Below are positions 20,026 to 29,914 of a stretch of DNA of 64,000 bases, piece after piece. This DNA comes from Alphaproteobacteria bacterium. GTDB taxonomy: Bacteria; Myxococcota_A; UBA796; CAJQPC01. The stretch's first letter is position 1; every line of letters starts with the position of its first letter. The notes beneath the pieces were generated by a model. The model was not told the DNA's origin and did not search any database. It worked only from the letters and a program-made list of their open reading frames with translations. Location: positions 372,001 through 436,000 of the forward strand of contig JACKEV010000013.1 in NCBI GenBank assembly GCA_020632795.1. The letters are read 5' to 3'. The translations under genes and the position numbers were made by a program.

Positions 20026-20218
20026 GCGGACGGCGCCTGGCGACGCCCCCCGTCGGTGCAACGGCCCCCGGAAGAGGTGCTCCCTCAGGCGGGGGCCCGA
20101 GGGTTCGGGGGCGGCCGATCGCATCCATACGAATCCGCATGGGGCGTATTCCGGAACAGCCCATGTTGGCTCTGGTGGGGCTGGTTAGCTTGTCCCTGGC
20201 TCGTTGGAGGGGCCAAGG

Positions 20219-21043
20219 ATGCAGACTACACAAGTACTTACGCTGGCTTTGGTCTCCCTGTCGGCTTGCACGATCGAGGCGCAGGGTGAGCACCTGCATG
20301 TCGTCGGCAGCAGCGTGAACAGCTCCGAGCAGGAGATCCAGTCGCTGCTGGATGTGGGTGAGACGCTCCACACCGACATCGCGGCGCTGCACCCACCGGA
20401 CATCGCGCTGGATGGCGAGGTCCGGGTGGAGCTGCACGGTCAGTTCCGCCAGACGTCGCCCTATGTGGACGACCAGGGGACGGTCCACTTGTGGCGGTTC
20501 TCGGAGGCGGAGGGGGGCTATCGCGCCATGTACGCCCACGAGCTCGTGCACGCCATCGCCTATGACAGCCTGGTGGCCTCGGCGCTGGCCGAGTCGGAGA
20601 GCGCGGGCTTCTACTTGGAGGGCTGGGCGGAGTATGTGGCGCTGCTCGTCGATCCGGGCAAGACCGGGTTCCCGCTGTTCGGCTTTGATGAGGACGTGGT
20701 CGTGGGCCACTGGCTGCAGCAGGGGGGCCCCACGCTGGCGGAGCTGCGCGAGCGGCACGAGGAGCTGAACATGCCCTGCCAGGGGCAGGCGTACATCCTG
20801 CGGGCCTCCTGGTTCCGCTACGTGGATGAGGAGCTGGGGCGGGAGGTCGTGTTGGACCTGGCGGCCGCGCGTGACGGCCTGGAGCGGGAAGCCGTGGAGG
20901 TGGTGCTGGGGGCGTCCCTGGAGCAGGTCGACGCCGAGTGGGCCGACTGGGCGGCCGCCCGGTTCGAAGCGTACCCCGACGCCGACGCGGAGGCAGAGGC
21001 CTACCTCGGGCGGATGGGCTGGTACGAGCCGTGCCTGGACTGA
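20219..21043 (+). CDS. Zinc-metallopeptidase-like lipoprotein (HExxH)
   Basis: A 274-residue exported protein. MQTTQVLTLALVSLSAC is a lipoprotein signal peptide with lipobox LSAC. The metallopeptidase helix YAHELVHAIAY contains HExxH-type spacing in the form HELVH, and the downstream EGWAEYVALL segment (about 27 residues later) supplies a Glu third ligand, as in gluzincin (peptidase MA-like) families. Length and arrangement fit a small basic secretory or M61/DUF4157-like peptidase, but I cannot name the family. ATG 20219 directly precedes the signal sequence. It stands alone; the upstream 190-bp gap holds nothing else I can support. Confidence 0.72.
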   Translation: MQTTQVLTLALVSLSACTIEAQGEHLHVVGSSVNSSEQEIQSLLDVGETLHTDIAALHPPDIALDGEVRVELHGQFRQTSPYVDDQGTVHLWRFSEAEGGYRAMYAHELVHAIAYDSLVASALAESESAGFYLEGWAEYVALLVDPGKTGFPLFGFDEDVVVGHWLQQGGPTLAELRERHEELNMPCQGQAYILRASWFRYVDEELGREVVLDLAAARDGLEREAVEVVLGASLEQVDAEWADWAAARFEAYPDADAEAEAYLGRMGWYEPCLD

Positions 21044-21115
21044 GGGGCTACCCCTCCGGAGAGGAGCCGGGGCTGGCGCCACCACGCCCCAGCGCCGAGG
21101 CCGCGCTGGCCGCGC

Positions 21116-22923
21116 TCACCCCCCCAGCGGCGCAGCGGGTCGCGCCGCCCGCAGCGCCTCAGCGCTCACGAAGCGTCCGATGAGCTTCTTGAGGCGGGCG
21201 ATGGGCTCCTGGTGGAACCAGCCGGCCAGCAGCGCGCGCGTGGAGGGGCTGCGGGGCGCCGCCCGCCCGAGCACGCCGAGGGCGGCGCCGCGCAGCACAG
21301 GGTCGGCCGGGCTGTCCTGCACGAGGGACCAGGCGAGCTTCAGGTCTTCTTCGTCGGGCGCCGAGCACATCGGCAGCAGCTCCTGGGCGACCATGTTTCG
21401 GCCCGGACTCTGGGGATCCCGGCCCATGGCGGCGAGCAGCGCCCGGGGACGCACGTCGGCGCCGAGCTGGATGAGGGTGCGCCAGGCCTGGGCCCGCACC
21501 GCTGGGGACTCGGCGCTCAGGTAGCCGCTGACCTGGGGGGCGAGGCTGGGGTCGCGGGTGTTGCCGAGCGCCACGAGGGCCTGGGCCTGCTCGGACGTGC
21601 CTTCGGCGGCGGCCAGGGCTTCGAGCAGGCGGGCCCGCGCCTGGCCCTCCACGGCCAGGGGCAGGCGGCCGTTGCCCACGAGCGCGCCCAGGGCCAGGTG
21701 GGCGCGGTTGCGCAGGTGCGCGTCGACGCCCGGCGTGAAGGCCAGCTCGTCCAGGAAGGCGACGCTGTCCGCGCCCGGCCGCACCTGGCGGGACACGTGC
21801 TGCAGCAGCAGGGCGGAGGGCTCCTCCGCGAGCACGGCGCGGGTGCGCCGGAGCAGGGCGGCCTCGGCCTGGGGCGTGCCCACGTCGGACAGCGCCAGGG
21901 AGGCCCAGTCGAGGGCGCGGCGAGAGGCCCCGGCGGCCTCCAGCGCGGCGACGATCTCGCTGGCGGCCTCGGGCCGGGCCCGCAGGCTGAGCACCAGGAT
22001 GCGCCGAGCCTCGTTGCGGGCGGCCATGGTGGGCGCGTCCAGGGTGTGGGCGAGGGTCTCGGCGAGCTCGGCGGGCCGGCGCGTGAGCAGCGCGGGGTCG
22101 ACGCCGGAGGGTCGTAGCGGCGGTTGCGCACCTCGGGCGCGGGGCGCTGCCCCACCCAGCGCACGGCCTCGGGGGACAAGGGCGCGGGCAGGGCGTGCTC
22201 GGGGTCGTAGAGGCGCTCGAGCTCCACGTGCTCGCGCACGTCGAGGTCGGCGCCGAAGCTCTGGTTGTGGTGGCTCCGAGTGGCGCTCAGGCGCGCCAGC
22301 CAGGGCTCCCCGGGGCGCACCCAGGCCGAGGCCTCCGTGTGCACCTGGGGCAGCTCGGCGGGGTCGACGCCCCCGGCGACGCGGCGGCGCAGCAGGGTCT
22401 CGCCCTCGGGCGTGCGTTCGGCCTGGTAGGCCATCGGGAGCTCCGCGCCATCGGACCACTGGGTGGCCACCCAGCCCGTCGGCGTCGCGGCCTCCGCGCC
22501 CAGGAACTGCAGGGTGCGGGTGAGCTCGACCAGCTCGACGCGCTCGGTCGGCAAGGCCTGCTCAGGGAAGCCGTAGTCCAAGAAGCCGCAGCGCGCGTCG
22601 ACGCGGACCAGGGCGCGGTGCGGGGGCTCGAGCTCGGGGCTCAGGACCCTTGTGGTCCACTCGACGAGGGCGGGCTGCCCCTCCTCCGCCTCCAACACCC
22701 GCAGGTCCAAGGTCGCGCTGGAGCGCTGCTCGGCGCGCTGGGCGGGCTCGCTCGGGCCGGTGGTGCCGGCGAGCTCCACGCGGGCGTCGAGGCTGTAGCT
22801 CAAGCGCTGACCTTCGGCGAAGTGACAGGAGGGCTGGGGCCCCACGCCCGAGGCTTGGGCCTCGGAGAGCGCCACGACGGGCGCGGGGGACGAGCAGGCG
22901 AGGAGGAGGGGGAGGAGCAGCAT
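21116..22923 (-). pseudogene. HEAT-repeat/vitellogenin-like lipoprotein, frameshifted
   Basis: The gene starts at ATG 22923 with a lipoprotein signal (MLLLPLLLACSS) and reads a beta-rich domain (CHFAEGQRLSYSL..., TLDLRVLEAEEG) recalling lipid-transport (vitellogenin N) sheets. At about 22,110 the frame breaks: after NRRYDPP the alpha-helical HEAT-like part (ALLTRRPAELAETLAHTLDA... to the stop at 21116) continues in another frame. One extra G in the local CCGG run would restore a single open frame of about 600 residues. This is either a recent inactivation or an assembly error in a GC-rich run. The gene sits 14 bp downstream of the large lipoprotein gene and is probably in one operon with it. 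Confidence 0.65.
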
Positions 22924-22937
22924 GGTGGGGGCCTCGC

Positions 22938-25124
22938 TCAGAAGCTGATGGTGGTGGTGGGGTAGGTGGTCGTCGAGGCCGTCCAGCTCCCGTTGAGGCC
23001 GCCCTTGTTGACGAACGTGACGCGGTCGCAGAGCGTGCCGATGCAGCCGCGCAGGTACACCGAGCCATCCACGAGGTTGTAGCTGAAATCTCCGTACTGG
23101 GAGTAGTAGTTGAGCGTCATGTAGTTGGAGTAGATGTTCGCCCCGAGGTTGCCGGAGTAGACCTCGACCTGCCCGTAGGCCAGGGGGTCGAGGTCGCCGC
23201 CGACCTCCGCGGTCAGCACGTTGGGGATGCCGACGCCCAGGCTGCCGTCCGCGCCGATGTTGACCTGCGCACCGAACTCGCCGAAGGTCGCGCTGAGGTC
23301 GTATCCGTCGGTGCCGTTGGTGTCGTACTCCGCGCCGATGTAGGGACCCCAGGAGCCGTTGACGCAGCCGTCGACGTCGATCGCGATGAAGATGACGGCC
23401 TCGAAGCCGGAGCAGGCCTCGGTGACGCCCAGGGTGACCAGCGGGTAGGTGTACTCGTAGGCCGAGACGTCCACGCTCTTCGACACGACCGAGCTGCCGA
23501 ACAGCGCGAAGTTGAGGTTGAAGGTGCTGCCATGGTTGATGCTCAGGTCGTGGCTCTCCGTGGCGCCGATGATGTCCATGCCGGCGTCGCCGGAGGCCCA
23601 GGCGAAGAACTGGTTGGTCCCCCGGACCTGGGGGAGGGTCCAGACCTCGTTGCTCTCGCTGGCGAGGGCGTGGAACTTCATGAAGTCCGAGTCGCCGTAG
23701 CTGCTGCCCCAGGCGTTGTTGGACCAGGCCACCAGCTCGGTGGCGATGCGGTAGTCCGGCAGCTCCGCCTCCGCGTCCTCGGTCACCAGCTCGACGAGCT
23801 GGCGCACGCAGTTGTCGTCGCTGCCGCTGTAGGCGCTGTCCTGGCCCTCGGGGATGGCGCAGCTCTCCAGGACCCAGCTTGAGGAGGGGTCGTCGAGGGA
23901 GAAGCGGCCCTCGCAGGCGTTGAAGGGCAGCATCAGCTCGGCCTGGGCCTCGCCGGACTCCAGGAAACGCAGGCTGTCGATCGTGTCGAATTGCGGGCCG
24001 GCCTCCAGGGCGCCGCGGGTGACCTCGGGGCGCTCGTCGGGGTGGAAGTCCTCGCCGAAGGCCTCCTCCAGCGCCGCGCGGTCCTCGGCGGAGAGGGGCT
24101 CGTGGGGGGCGTCGCCCTCGGGGTTGGACATGAGGTCGATCCAGGCGCCCTGCTGGCGGTCGCAGGAGGTCTCGCGCACGTCGCCGTCCTCGTCGGCCTC
24201 GCAGATGCGGTGCACCAGGCGGACCGGGGCCTCGAGGTCGTTCTCGGAGTCCACGTCGGGGGCGCGGCCATAGAGCGTGACGTCCAGGTCGGCCCGGAGC
24301 AGGGGGTCGCCCTTGGTCTGGTGGCAGACCCGCTCCCCCTCGGGGGTGGTGGCCAGGGACACGATGCCCACGGCGCTCTCCAGCTCGACGCCGCCGAGCT
24401 GGATGTTCTCGCCGGGGTTGTCCTCGGTCTCGACGAGGAAGACGCAGGCGTCGCCGGTGCCGGTGAAGCTCCGGGTGCTGTTGTCCCAGCTCAGGCGCTC
24501 GCAGGCGTCCATGCGCCCGTCGCCGGAGAGGTCGACGCCCGGGTCGTTGAAGATGTAGACGTTGCCCTCCTCCAGGAAGGCCTGGTCGTTCTCGCCCACC
24601 ACCAGCGCCTCGCCGTCCTCCAGCGCGGGGTTGAGGTCGACGTAGGTGTTGGCCCCGACCCAGAGGCTCAGGGGCCCGGCGGAGGTCATGGCCTCATCCG
24701 CGCAGCGGGCGGGCAGGTGGGTGTCGATGACGAAGGTGCGGGCGTCGACGTCCTCGGGGTCGCCGCCGTCGCCGCCGTAGCTGATGGTCTCGGTGGTGAT
24801 GACGCAGGCCCGGCTGCCGTCGCCGTTGACGAGGCCGACGTAGAGGGGGTGGGTGAAGCCGTCCTCGTCCCAGGCCATGCGGACCGTGACGCGGAGGGGG
24901 TGGTTCACGGCGAAGACGCCGGGGGTGTAGTCCGACTCGAACTCGGGCCGGCCGTGGGTGAGGGAGACGCCCTCGATGGCGGCGCTGTAGACGTAGCGGG
25001 CGGTGAAGGTGAGGCCGTCGTCGCCGACCACAGGGGCGCTGTCGCCGGTGTCGGCGCAGGGCTCCGGGTCGTCGGCGCAGCCGGCGGCGAGCAGCGCGGC
25101 GGCGATGAGGAAGGCACGGTTCAT
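22938..25124 (-). CDS. Large exported lipoprotein of unknown function
   Basis: A 728-residue protein. The N-terminus MNRAFLIAAALLAAGCADD is a lipoprotein signal (lipobox AAGC). The open frame continues far upstream on this strand antisense to the kinase, but only the part from ATG 25124 is credible; GGAG precedes it and the signal peptide starts here. The mature region is acidic, rich in beta-forming segments and has scattered Cys pairs (CADEAMTS, CERLSWDN, CIGTLCDR) that may form disulfides. No domain is recognised. It is the first gene of a leftward unit with the frameshifted HEAT-like gene and is divergent from the kinase, which suggests a shared envelope function, but this is inference. 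Confidence 0.75.
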   Translation of the reverse strand: MNRAFLIAAALLAAGCADDPEPCADTGDSAPVVGDDGLTFTARYVYSAAIEGVSLTHGRPEFESDYTPGVFAVNHPLRVTVRMAWDEDGFTHPLYVGLVNGDGSRACVITTETISYGGDGGDPEDVDARTFVIDTHLPARCADEAMTSAGPLSLWVGANTYVDLNPALEDGEALVVGENDQAFLEEGNVYIFNDPGVDLSGDGRMDACERLSWDNSTRSFTGTGDACVFLVETEDNPGENIQLGGVELESAVGIVSLATTPEGERVCHQTKGDPLLRADLDVTLYGRAPDVDSENDLEAPVRLVHRICEADEDGDVRETSCDRQQGAWIDLMSNPEGDAPHEPLSAEDRAALEEAFGEDFHPDERPEVTRGALEAGPQFDTIDSLRFLESGEAQAELMLPFNACEGRFSLDDPSSSWVLESCAIPEGQDSAYSGSDDNCVRQLVELVTEDAEAELPDYRIATELVAWSNNAWGSSYGDSDFMKFHALASESNEVWTLPQVRGTNQFFAWASGDAGMDIIGATESHDLSINHGSTFNLNFALFGSSVVSKSVDVSAYEYTYPLVTLGVTEACSGFEAVIFIAIDVDGCVNGSWGPYIGAEYDTNGTDGYDLSATFGEFGAQVNIGADGSLGVGIPNVLTAEVGGDLDPLAYGQVEVYSGNLGANIYSNYMTLNYYSQYGDFSYNLVDGSVYLRGCIGTLCDRVTFVNKGGLNGSWTASTTTYPTTTISF

Positions 25125-25256
25125 GTTCCAGGTCTCCATGGAGGGAGGCGGCCCGGATTGGCCGCTGCCTGAGAGACGGAGAGCGGGGGCCCCGATGGGA
25201 ACCGCCGCGCGAACTTTCTTGATCCGGCGCGTCCGCCGCCCCCTTCGCGTCGTGCT

Positions 25257-28200
25257 TTGATAGGCCCTGGCCTCCCCGTCGCCGGAGTCACGATCCAGCC
25301 CTCCGACCTCAAGCGCGCCCACGCGCTCTTCCTCGAGCTCGCGGACCTGCCGCGCCCGGCGCAGCGCGCCGCGCTCTCGGCGCTCGGCCCGGGGGAGGAG
25401 GAGCTGGTCGCCTACGTCGACGAGATGCTGCAGATGGACGCCGGCACCCTCGGCAGCATGGACGCGGTGGCGGGCCTGCGCCCGGACGCCATCCTCCAGG
25501 ACGCGGTGCGTGACCTCCCGCTGCAGATCGCTGGCCTGGACATCCTCCGGGAGCTGGGGCGCGGGGGCATGGGGGTGGTCTACGAGGCCCAGCAGCGGGT
25601 GCCGGCGCGGCGGGTCGCGCTCAAGACCCTGCCGCCGCTGCGGGAGACCCCGGAGATGGTGGCGCTGCTGCGCGCGGAGCTGGAGGCCCTGGCCCGCGTC
25701 GAGCACCCCGGCGTGCCCGCCGTCTACCAGCTCCTGGAGCACGAGGGCCTGCCCGTGCTGGCCATGGAGCTGGTGCGCGGGCGCCCGCTCTCCGAGGCGG
25801 CGGTCGGGGCCAGCGACGCGGCCCGCCTGGAGATGTGGATCGGCGCGACCGAGGCCCTCGCGGCGGCCCACGCCCAAGGTGTCGTGCATCGAGACGTCAA
25901 GCCCCTCAACGTGCTCGTGACCGAGGCGGGGCAGGTCAAGGTCCTGGACTTCGGCATCGCCGCGCTGGAGGGGGAGGTGGCGGCGGCGGCGGGCACCCCG
26001 GCCTACGGCGCCCCCGAGCAGCTCCGGGGCGAGCGGGTCACCCCGGCCACCGACGTCTACGGCCTCGGCGCCCTGGGCTGGTTCCTGTGGACCGGCGCGC
26101 CGCCGCCCCGGACAGGCTCCGATGGCGTGCTGCGCCCGCAGGGCATGGGGCCCGAGCTCTTCGCCGTGCTTCGCCTGGCGCTGAACCCCGACCCCGCCCG
26201 GCGCTACCCGGACGCCGGCGCGCTGCTGCGGGACCTGCGCGCCGGCGCGGAGGGTCGGGTGGTCAGCCCGCTGTCTGGCCGACCGGAGGCCCATCTGCGG
26301 GCCTTCGTTCGCCGAAATCGTCTGCTGGTGGGGATCCTGGGGGTCGCCGCGGCGATCGCCCTGCTGGGGGTGGGCGCGCGCGCCTGGCAACGCCACGCCG
26401 CCGACGTCGCCCGGGAGGCCCGCGCGGAGCAGGAGCTGCAGTGCCTGCTCGCCCTCGCGGAGGCCCTCGACGCCGAGGACCCCGCCCTGGACGAGGCCTT
26501 CGAGGCCCTCGCGCGCGCGCCGGAGATGGCGGACACCCGCGCCCTGCACGAGGCCTGGACCTGGCGGGACGCCCAGCGCCCCTCTCTGGAGGCGGCCGGG
26601 ATGAGCTGGGCCACCGCCCCCGGGGACGCGGTACGGCAGCTCGCCCTCATCCGCCTCGCCGAGCGCCTCTGCGAGCAGGGCCGCTTCGACGCGCTGGAGC
26701 GCATCCTGGGTGAGCTCCCCGCGGACGCGCTCCCGGAGCAGCGCCTCGCCCTGGCCATGCAGCGCCGGGACCTCGACGCGGCGGAAGCCCTGCTCGATCC
26801 CTCCCTGCGGCCGGCCCTGGAGCTGCTGCGCCAGGCCCGGCCGGTCCCGGAGGGGGCGCCCGTTCGGCTCTCCGAGGCCGGCTACGCCTGGGTGACCGCC
26901 GAGGACACCCTGCATGTGCTGGGCGTGCGCGGCGCCGAGCGGCGCTGGTCCTACCCGGACCGCAAGCTCCGGGCCCTGCGGCGGGCGCCGGACGGCTCGC
27001 TGTGGTTCGTCGCCGAGCACGGGGACGCAGCGACGCTGTACGTCGTGCGCCCGGAGGACGAGGCGCCGCGCGAGGTGGCGCAGGGCGGGGCAGAGCTGCG
27101 CACCACGGACCTCGACGACATCGATCAGGACGGCGTCCTGGAGCGCTACCAGCTCAGCGGGGGGGAGGCGCCCGGGCTCCTCGTCGCGGAGCCGGCGGAG
27201 GGCCCCCTGCGCGCCGTGCCGGGCCTGGACCTCAGCGCGTGGGACGCGCGCCTGCTCGGCCTCCGGCGCGTCGGAGACGCCGCGGCGTTCGTGCTCCGCA
27301 GCCCGGAGGTCTCCGGCGTGCTGATGGTCCGGGGCCTGCCGGAGCGCGCTGAGCCGGGCGAGTTCATCCGCACCGCGTACTTCTTCACCCGCGCGGACCG
27401 GGAGCGCCTCCTGATCCTGGGGATGGCGCCCGGCGCCCGAGGCGCGCCTGACGAGCCGCTCTCCGCGCTCCCCCGCGCGCTCGTGGCGCTCGATCCCCGC
27501 GACCCCTCCGCGCTCCACGCGCTCGGTGTGGTCGGGCCCGAGGTGCGCGGCTTCGAGGTCCTGGCGCTCGGCGCTGGGGGGCCGTCCTTCCTCGCCTTCC
27601 TGGGCGGCGAGGGCTCCTGGATCGTGGCGCCGGGGGGCGCGCGCCTGCCTCTGCCCGGCGTCCGCGTCCAGAGCGCCGGCCAGCTCGACGGGGATCCGGA
27701 CCCGGAGCTGCTCGTGAAGACCGAGGAGGGGAGCTGGGTTCTGGGCGTCGAGGGCGCGCCGCCGCTCCCCAGCCTGCAGGGCGAGCCGCTCCCGGCCCCC
27801 GCGGCGCCGCCGCCCGAGGTCACCGGCGTGGCCCGCCGCACATGGAGCCGCCTGGAGGATCTCGTCGCCCTGGGCCTCGTCCAGGAGACCGCTGGCCTCT
27901 TCGAGCGCCTCGGGGCCAACGCGGGGCCCGTGGGCACCGCCGCCCTGCGCCGGGCTCTGGAGCTTCATCCGGAGGCGGACGACCGGGCGCGCGTGGCCCG
28001 ACAGCTCACGACGCGTCCGCTGGAGCCGGGGCTGCGTCAGGCCGCCATGCCCGCGCTGACCACCGCCCACGACCGGGAGGCCCTGGCGCGGCTGGTCGGC
28101 CGCGCGCCCCCCGAGCGCCACGTGCTCGTGGACCTCGCCCCGCCCCTGCGCCTGCCCGCCCCCGATGGGGCGCTCTCCCTGGGGGAGGAGGGTCTGGTTG

Positions 28201-29282
28201 AGCTCCGCCTGCAGGGCCAGGCGCGCGTCGGCTTGGAGCTTCCCGTGCGCTGGGACGGCGAGGGGGTCGCGGTCGAGCTCGACCTGGACATCCTCGAGCT
28301 GGACTGGGCGACGCGGGTGGTGCTCGAGCTTGAGGGGGAGGGCTGGAGCGCCCGGATCAACACCGGCCGCTGGGGGCTGGCCGACTGGGACGAGGACTTC
28401 AACACCAGCGTCTGTCGGATCGGCGAGGTCGACGACGTCCAGCGCAGGCGGCTGCTCGCGGGGGAGCGCGTGCGCCTGCGCCTGTCGTGGCTCGAAGGGA
28501 GCGGTGGGCTTCGCTGTCAGCTCGATGAACACAGCGTCATCGTGCCCACGGACGCGGCGCCCCCCCCAGGCCCGCTGACCGTGAGGCTCAGCGTCGAGAG
28601 CCGCCGGGGGGACGCCGCCCGGCTCCGCGTGCGGTCGCTCACCTTGGAGGGCGCGAGCCCGTACGACGACGGGGCGCGTGACCCGGGCCTCGCCATGGTG
28701 CTCGGCGATCCCGAGGCCGCCCGCCGCGCGAGCGAGGCCTCGGACCCGGCGCTTGCGATGGAGGCCCGCCGCGTCCTGGGCCTGCCCGCGCCGGAGGCCT
28801 CCGAGCAGACCTGGGCCCGGCTGCTTCGACAGGACCCCGAGCGCTGGCTCCCCGCTGCGGCGCGGGCGCTGGGGCCGCGCTGGGTCGAGGCGCTCTACGC
28901 CGCCTGGCTCACCCCGCTGTCCACCGACGACCCCTGGGCCGACGCCATGCTGCGCTCGCCCCTGCTCCCGCCGCTGCCGCTGGACACCGCCCCCGGCCGG
29001 GCCCTCGCCATCGAGCGCTGCGAGGCCCTGCTCCGCGCCAGGCGCCTCGGCGACGCGGAGCGCGAGCTCGCCCCCCTGCGGGCGCTGGACCTCGACGAAG
29101 CCTGGCGTTTGACCGCGCTGCTGCGCGTGGCCCAGGGCGAGGTCGACGCGGCCAGGGCCGCCGCGGAGCGCTGGCTGGCCCGGAGCGAGCGCCCCGCCTA
29201 CGACCTGCAGCGGGCGCTGAACGACCCCCGCCTCCGCCCGCTCGTCCTGTCCACACGACCCGCCCCCCTCGAGCTGGAATGA
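25257..29282 (+). CDS. Membrane Ser/Thr protein kinase with large C-terminal sensor region
   Basis: A 1341-residue eukaryotic-like kinase. Residues about 15-65 form the short helical region usual before such kinases. The kinase domain has the Gly loop ELGRGGMGVVYEA (99-111), ATP-binding Lys123, HRDVKPLNVL with catalytic Asp213, and DFG 231-233. One membrane helix follows (about 356-373, RLLVGILGVAAAIALLGVG), so the about 960-residue C-terminal part is outside the membrane; it holds helical repeats, a beta-rich central section and a jelly-roll-like part near residues 980-1130. No ATG is well placed; TTG 25257 gives the most complete N-terminus. The next gene is an ECF sigma factor, a pairing known in Myxococcota and Planctomycetes where the kinase activates the sigma factor. 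Confidence 0.85.
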   Translation: MIGPGLPVAGVTIQPSDLKRAHALFLELADLPRPAQRAALSALGPGEEELVAYVDEMLQMDAGTLGSMDAVAGLRPDAILQDAVRDLPLQIAGLDILRELGRGGMGVVYEAQQRVPARRVALKTLPPLRETPEMVALLRAELEALARVEHPGVPAVYQLLEHEGLPVLAMELVRGRPLSEAAVGASDAARLEMWIGATEALAAAHAQGVVHRDVKPLNVLVTEAGQVKVLDFGIAALEGEVAAAAGTPAYGAPEQLRGERVTPATDVYGLGALGWFLWTGAPPPRTGSDGVLRPQGMGPELFAVLRLALNPDPARRYPDAGALLRDLRAGAEGRVVSPLSGRPEAHLRAFVRRNRLLVGILGVAAAIALLGVGARAWQRHAADVAREARAEQELQCLLALAEALDAEDPALDEAFEALARAPEMADTRALHEAWTWRDAQRPSLEAAGMSWATAPGDAVRQLALIRLAERLCEQGRFDALERILGELPADALPEQRLALAMQRRDLDAAEALLDPSLRPALELLRQARPVPEGAPVRLSEAGYAWVTAEDTLHVLGVRGAERRWSYPDRKLRALRRAPDGSLWFVAEHGDAATLYVVRPEDEAPREVAQGGAELRTTDLDDIDQDGVLERYQLSGGEAPGLLVAEPAEGPLRAVPGLDLSAWDARLLGLRRVGDAAAFVLRSPEVSGVLMVRGLPERAEPGEFIRTAYFFTRADRERLLILGMAPGARGAPDEPLSALPRALVALDPRDPSALHALGVVGPEVRGFEVLALGAGGPSFLAFLGGEGSWIVAPGGARLPLPGVRVQSAGQLDGDPDPELLVKTEEGSWVLGVEGAPPLPSLQGEPLPAPAAPPPEVTGVARRTWSRLEDLVALGLVQETAGLFERLGANAGPVGTAALRRALELHPEADDRARVARQLTTRPLEPGLRQAAMPALTTAHDREALARLVGRAPPERHVLVDLAPPLRLPAPDGALSLGEEGLVELRLQGQARVGLELPVRWDGEGVAVELDLDILELDWATRVVLELEGEGWSARINTGRWGLADWDEDFNTSVCRIGEVDDVQRRRLLAGERVRLRLSWLEGSGGLRCQLDEHSVIVPTDAAPPPGPLTVRLSVESRRGDAARLRVRSLTLEGASPYDDGARDPGLAMVLGDPEAARRASEASDPALAMEARRVLGLPAPEASEQTWARLLRQDPERWLPAAARALGPRWVEALYAAWLTPLSTDDPWADAMLRSPLLPPLPLDTAPGRALAIERCEALLRARRLGDAERELAPLRALDLDEAWRLTALLRVAQGEVDAARAAAERWLARSERPAYDLQRALNDPRLRPLVLSTRPAPLELE

Positions 29283-29310
29283 GGCGCCCGGGTCGGCTAG
29301 GCTGGACGCC

Positions 29311-29808
29311 ATGGAGCCTCTCACTCCCGAAGTCTACGAGCACCTCAAGGCCATGGCCCTGCGGGTGCACCGCCGAAACCCCGGCTCCACCGTGAGCGCC
29401 ACGGAGCTCGTGCACGAGGCCTGGCTCAAGATGGAGCGCAGCGCCGCCGAGGTGGAGAACAGCAGCCACTACGTGCGCGTCGCCGCCCGGGCCATGCGCC
29501 AGATCCTCGTGGACCGGGCCCGCTCCCGGAAGGCCCTGCGGCGGGGTGGGGATCAGGTCCGCACCACGCTCTCCCAGAAGGGCGAGCCCGCCGTGGTGCT
29601 CGACCTGCTCGTGCTCGATGAGCTGCTGCGCGAGCTGGCCGAGGGCTCCGAGCGGGCCAGCCAGGTGGTCGAGCTGCGGGTCTTCGCCGGGCTGACGGCC
29701 CAGGAGATCGCCGAGCAGCTCGGCGTCTCCCGGCGCACCGTCACCCTGGACTGGCGCTTCGCGCGGGCCTTCCTGGAGAAGCGGGTGAAGCGGGGCAGCG
29801 AGGGGTGA
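29311..29808 (+). CDS. ECF-type RNA polymerase sigma factor
   Basis: A 165-residue extracytoplasmic-function sigma factor of the kinase-associated type. Region 2 runs from about residue 8 to 75 (LVHEAWLKME..., HYVRVAARAMRQILVDRAR) and region 4 from about 105 to 160 (ASQVVELRVFAGLTAQEIAE then QLGVSRRTVTLDWRFARAFL). No anti-sigma gene is nearby; instead the large Ser/Thr kinase lies 28 bp upstream, so regulation by phosphorylation is likely by analogy with ECF43-like systems. Part of this gene was copied in the tandem duplication downstream (31,683-31,902). It converges on the metalloprotease gene. Confidence 0.88.
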   Translation: MEPLTPEVYEHLKAMALRVHRRNPGSTVSATELVHEAWLKMERSAAEVENSSHYVRVAARAMRQILVDRARSRKALRRGGDQVRTTLSQKGEPAVVLDLLVLDELLRELAEGSERASQVVELRVFAGLTAQEIAEQLGVSRRTVTLDWRFARAFLEKRVKRGSEG

Positions 29809-29855
29809 AGCGTCGGGGGATCGGGCTGGAGGTCGGGGCGCTGGAGCAGGGAGGG

Positions 29856-29884
29856 GCTGGGGCGCAGAGGGCTCGCGCCCCAGC
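29856..29884. terminator. Hairpin between convergent sigma-factor and protease genes
   Basis: A perfect 10-bp stem GCTGGGGCGC / GCGCCCCAGC with a nine-base loop lies in the 106-bp convergent spacer. No T-run follows, so it may act as a structural or Rho-assisted terminator for both genes. The same hairpin is repeated at about 31,950 in front of the second protease copy because the spacer was duplicated. Confidence 0.4.
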
Positions 29885-29914
29885 GCCCCAGCACCCCAGC
29901 GCCCCAGCGGGACG

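Noticed and set aside
25125..29324. The upstream 1400 residues of the leftward frame that ends in the large lipoprotein
   Set aside because: It lies antisense to the kinase gene; the real lipoprotein starts at 25,124 with a signal peptide.
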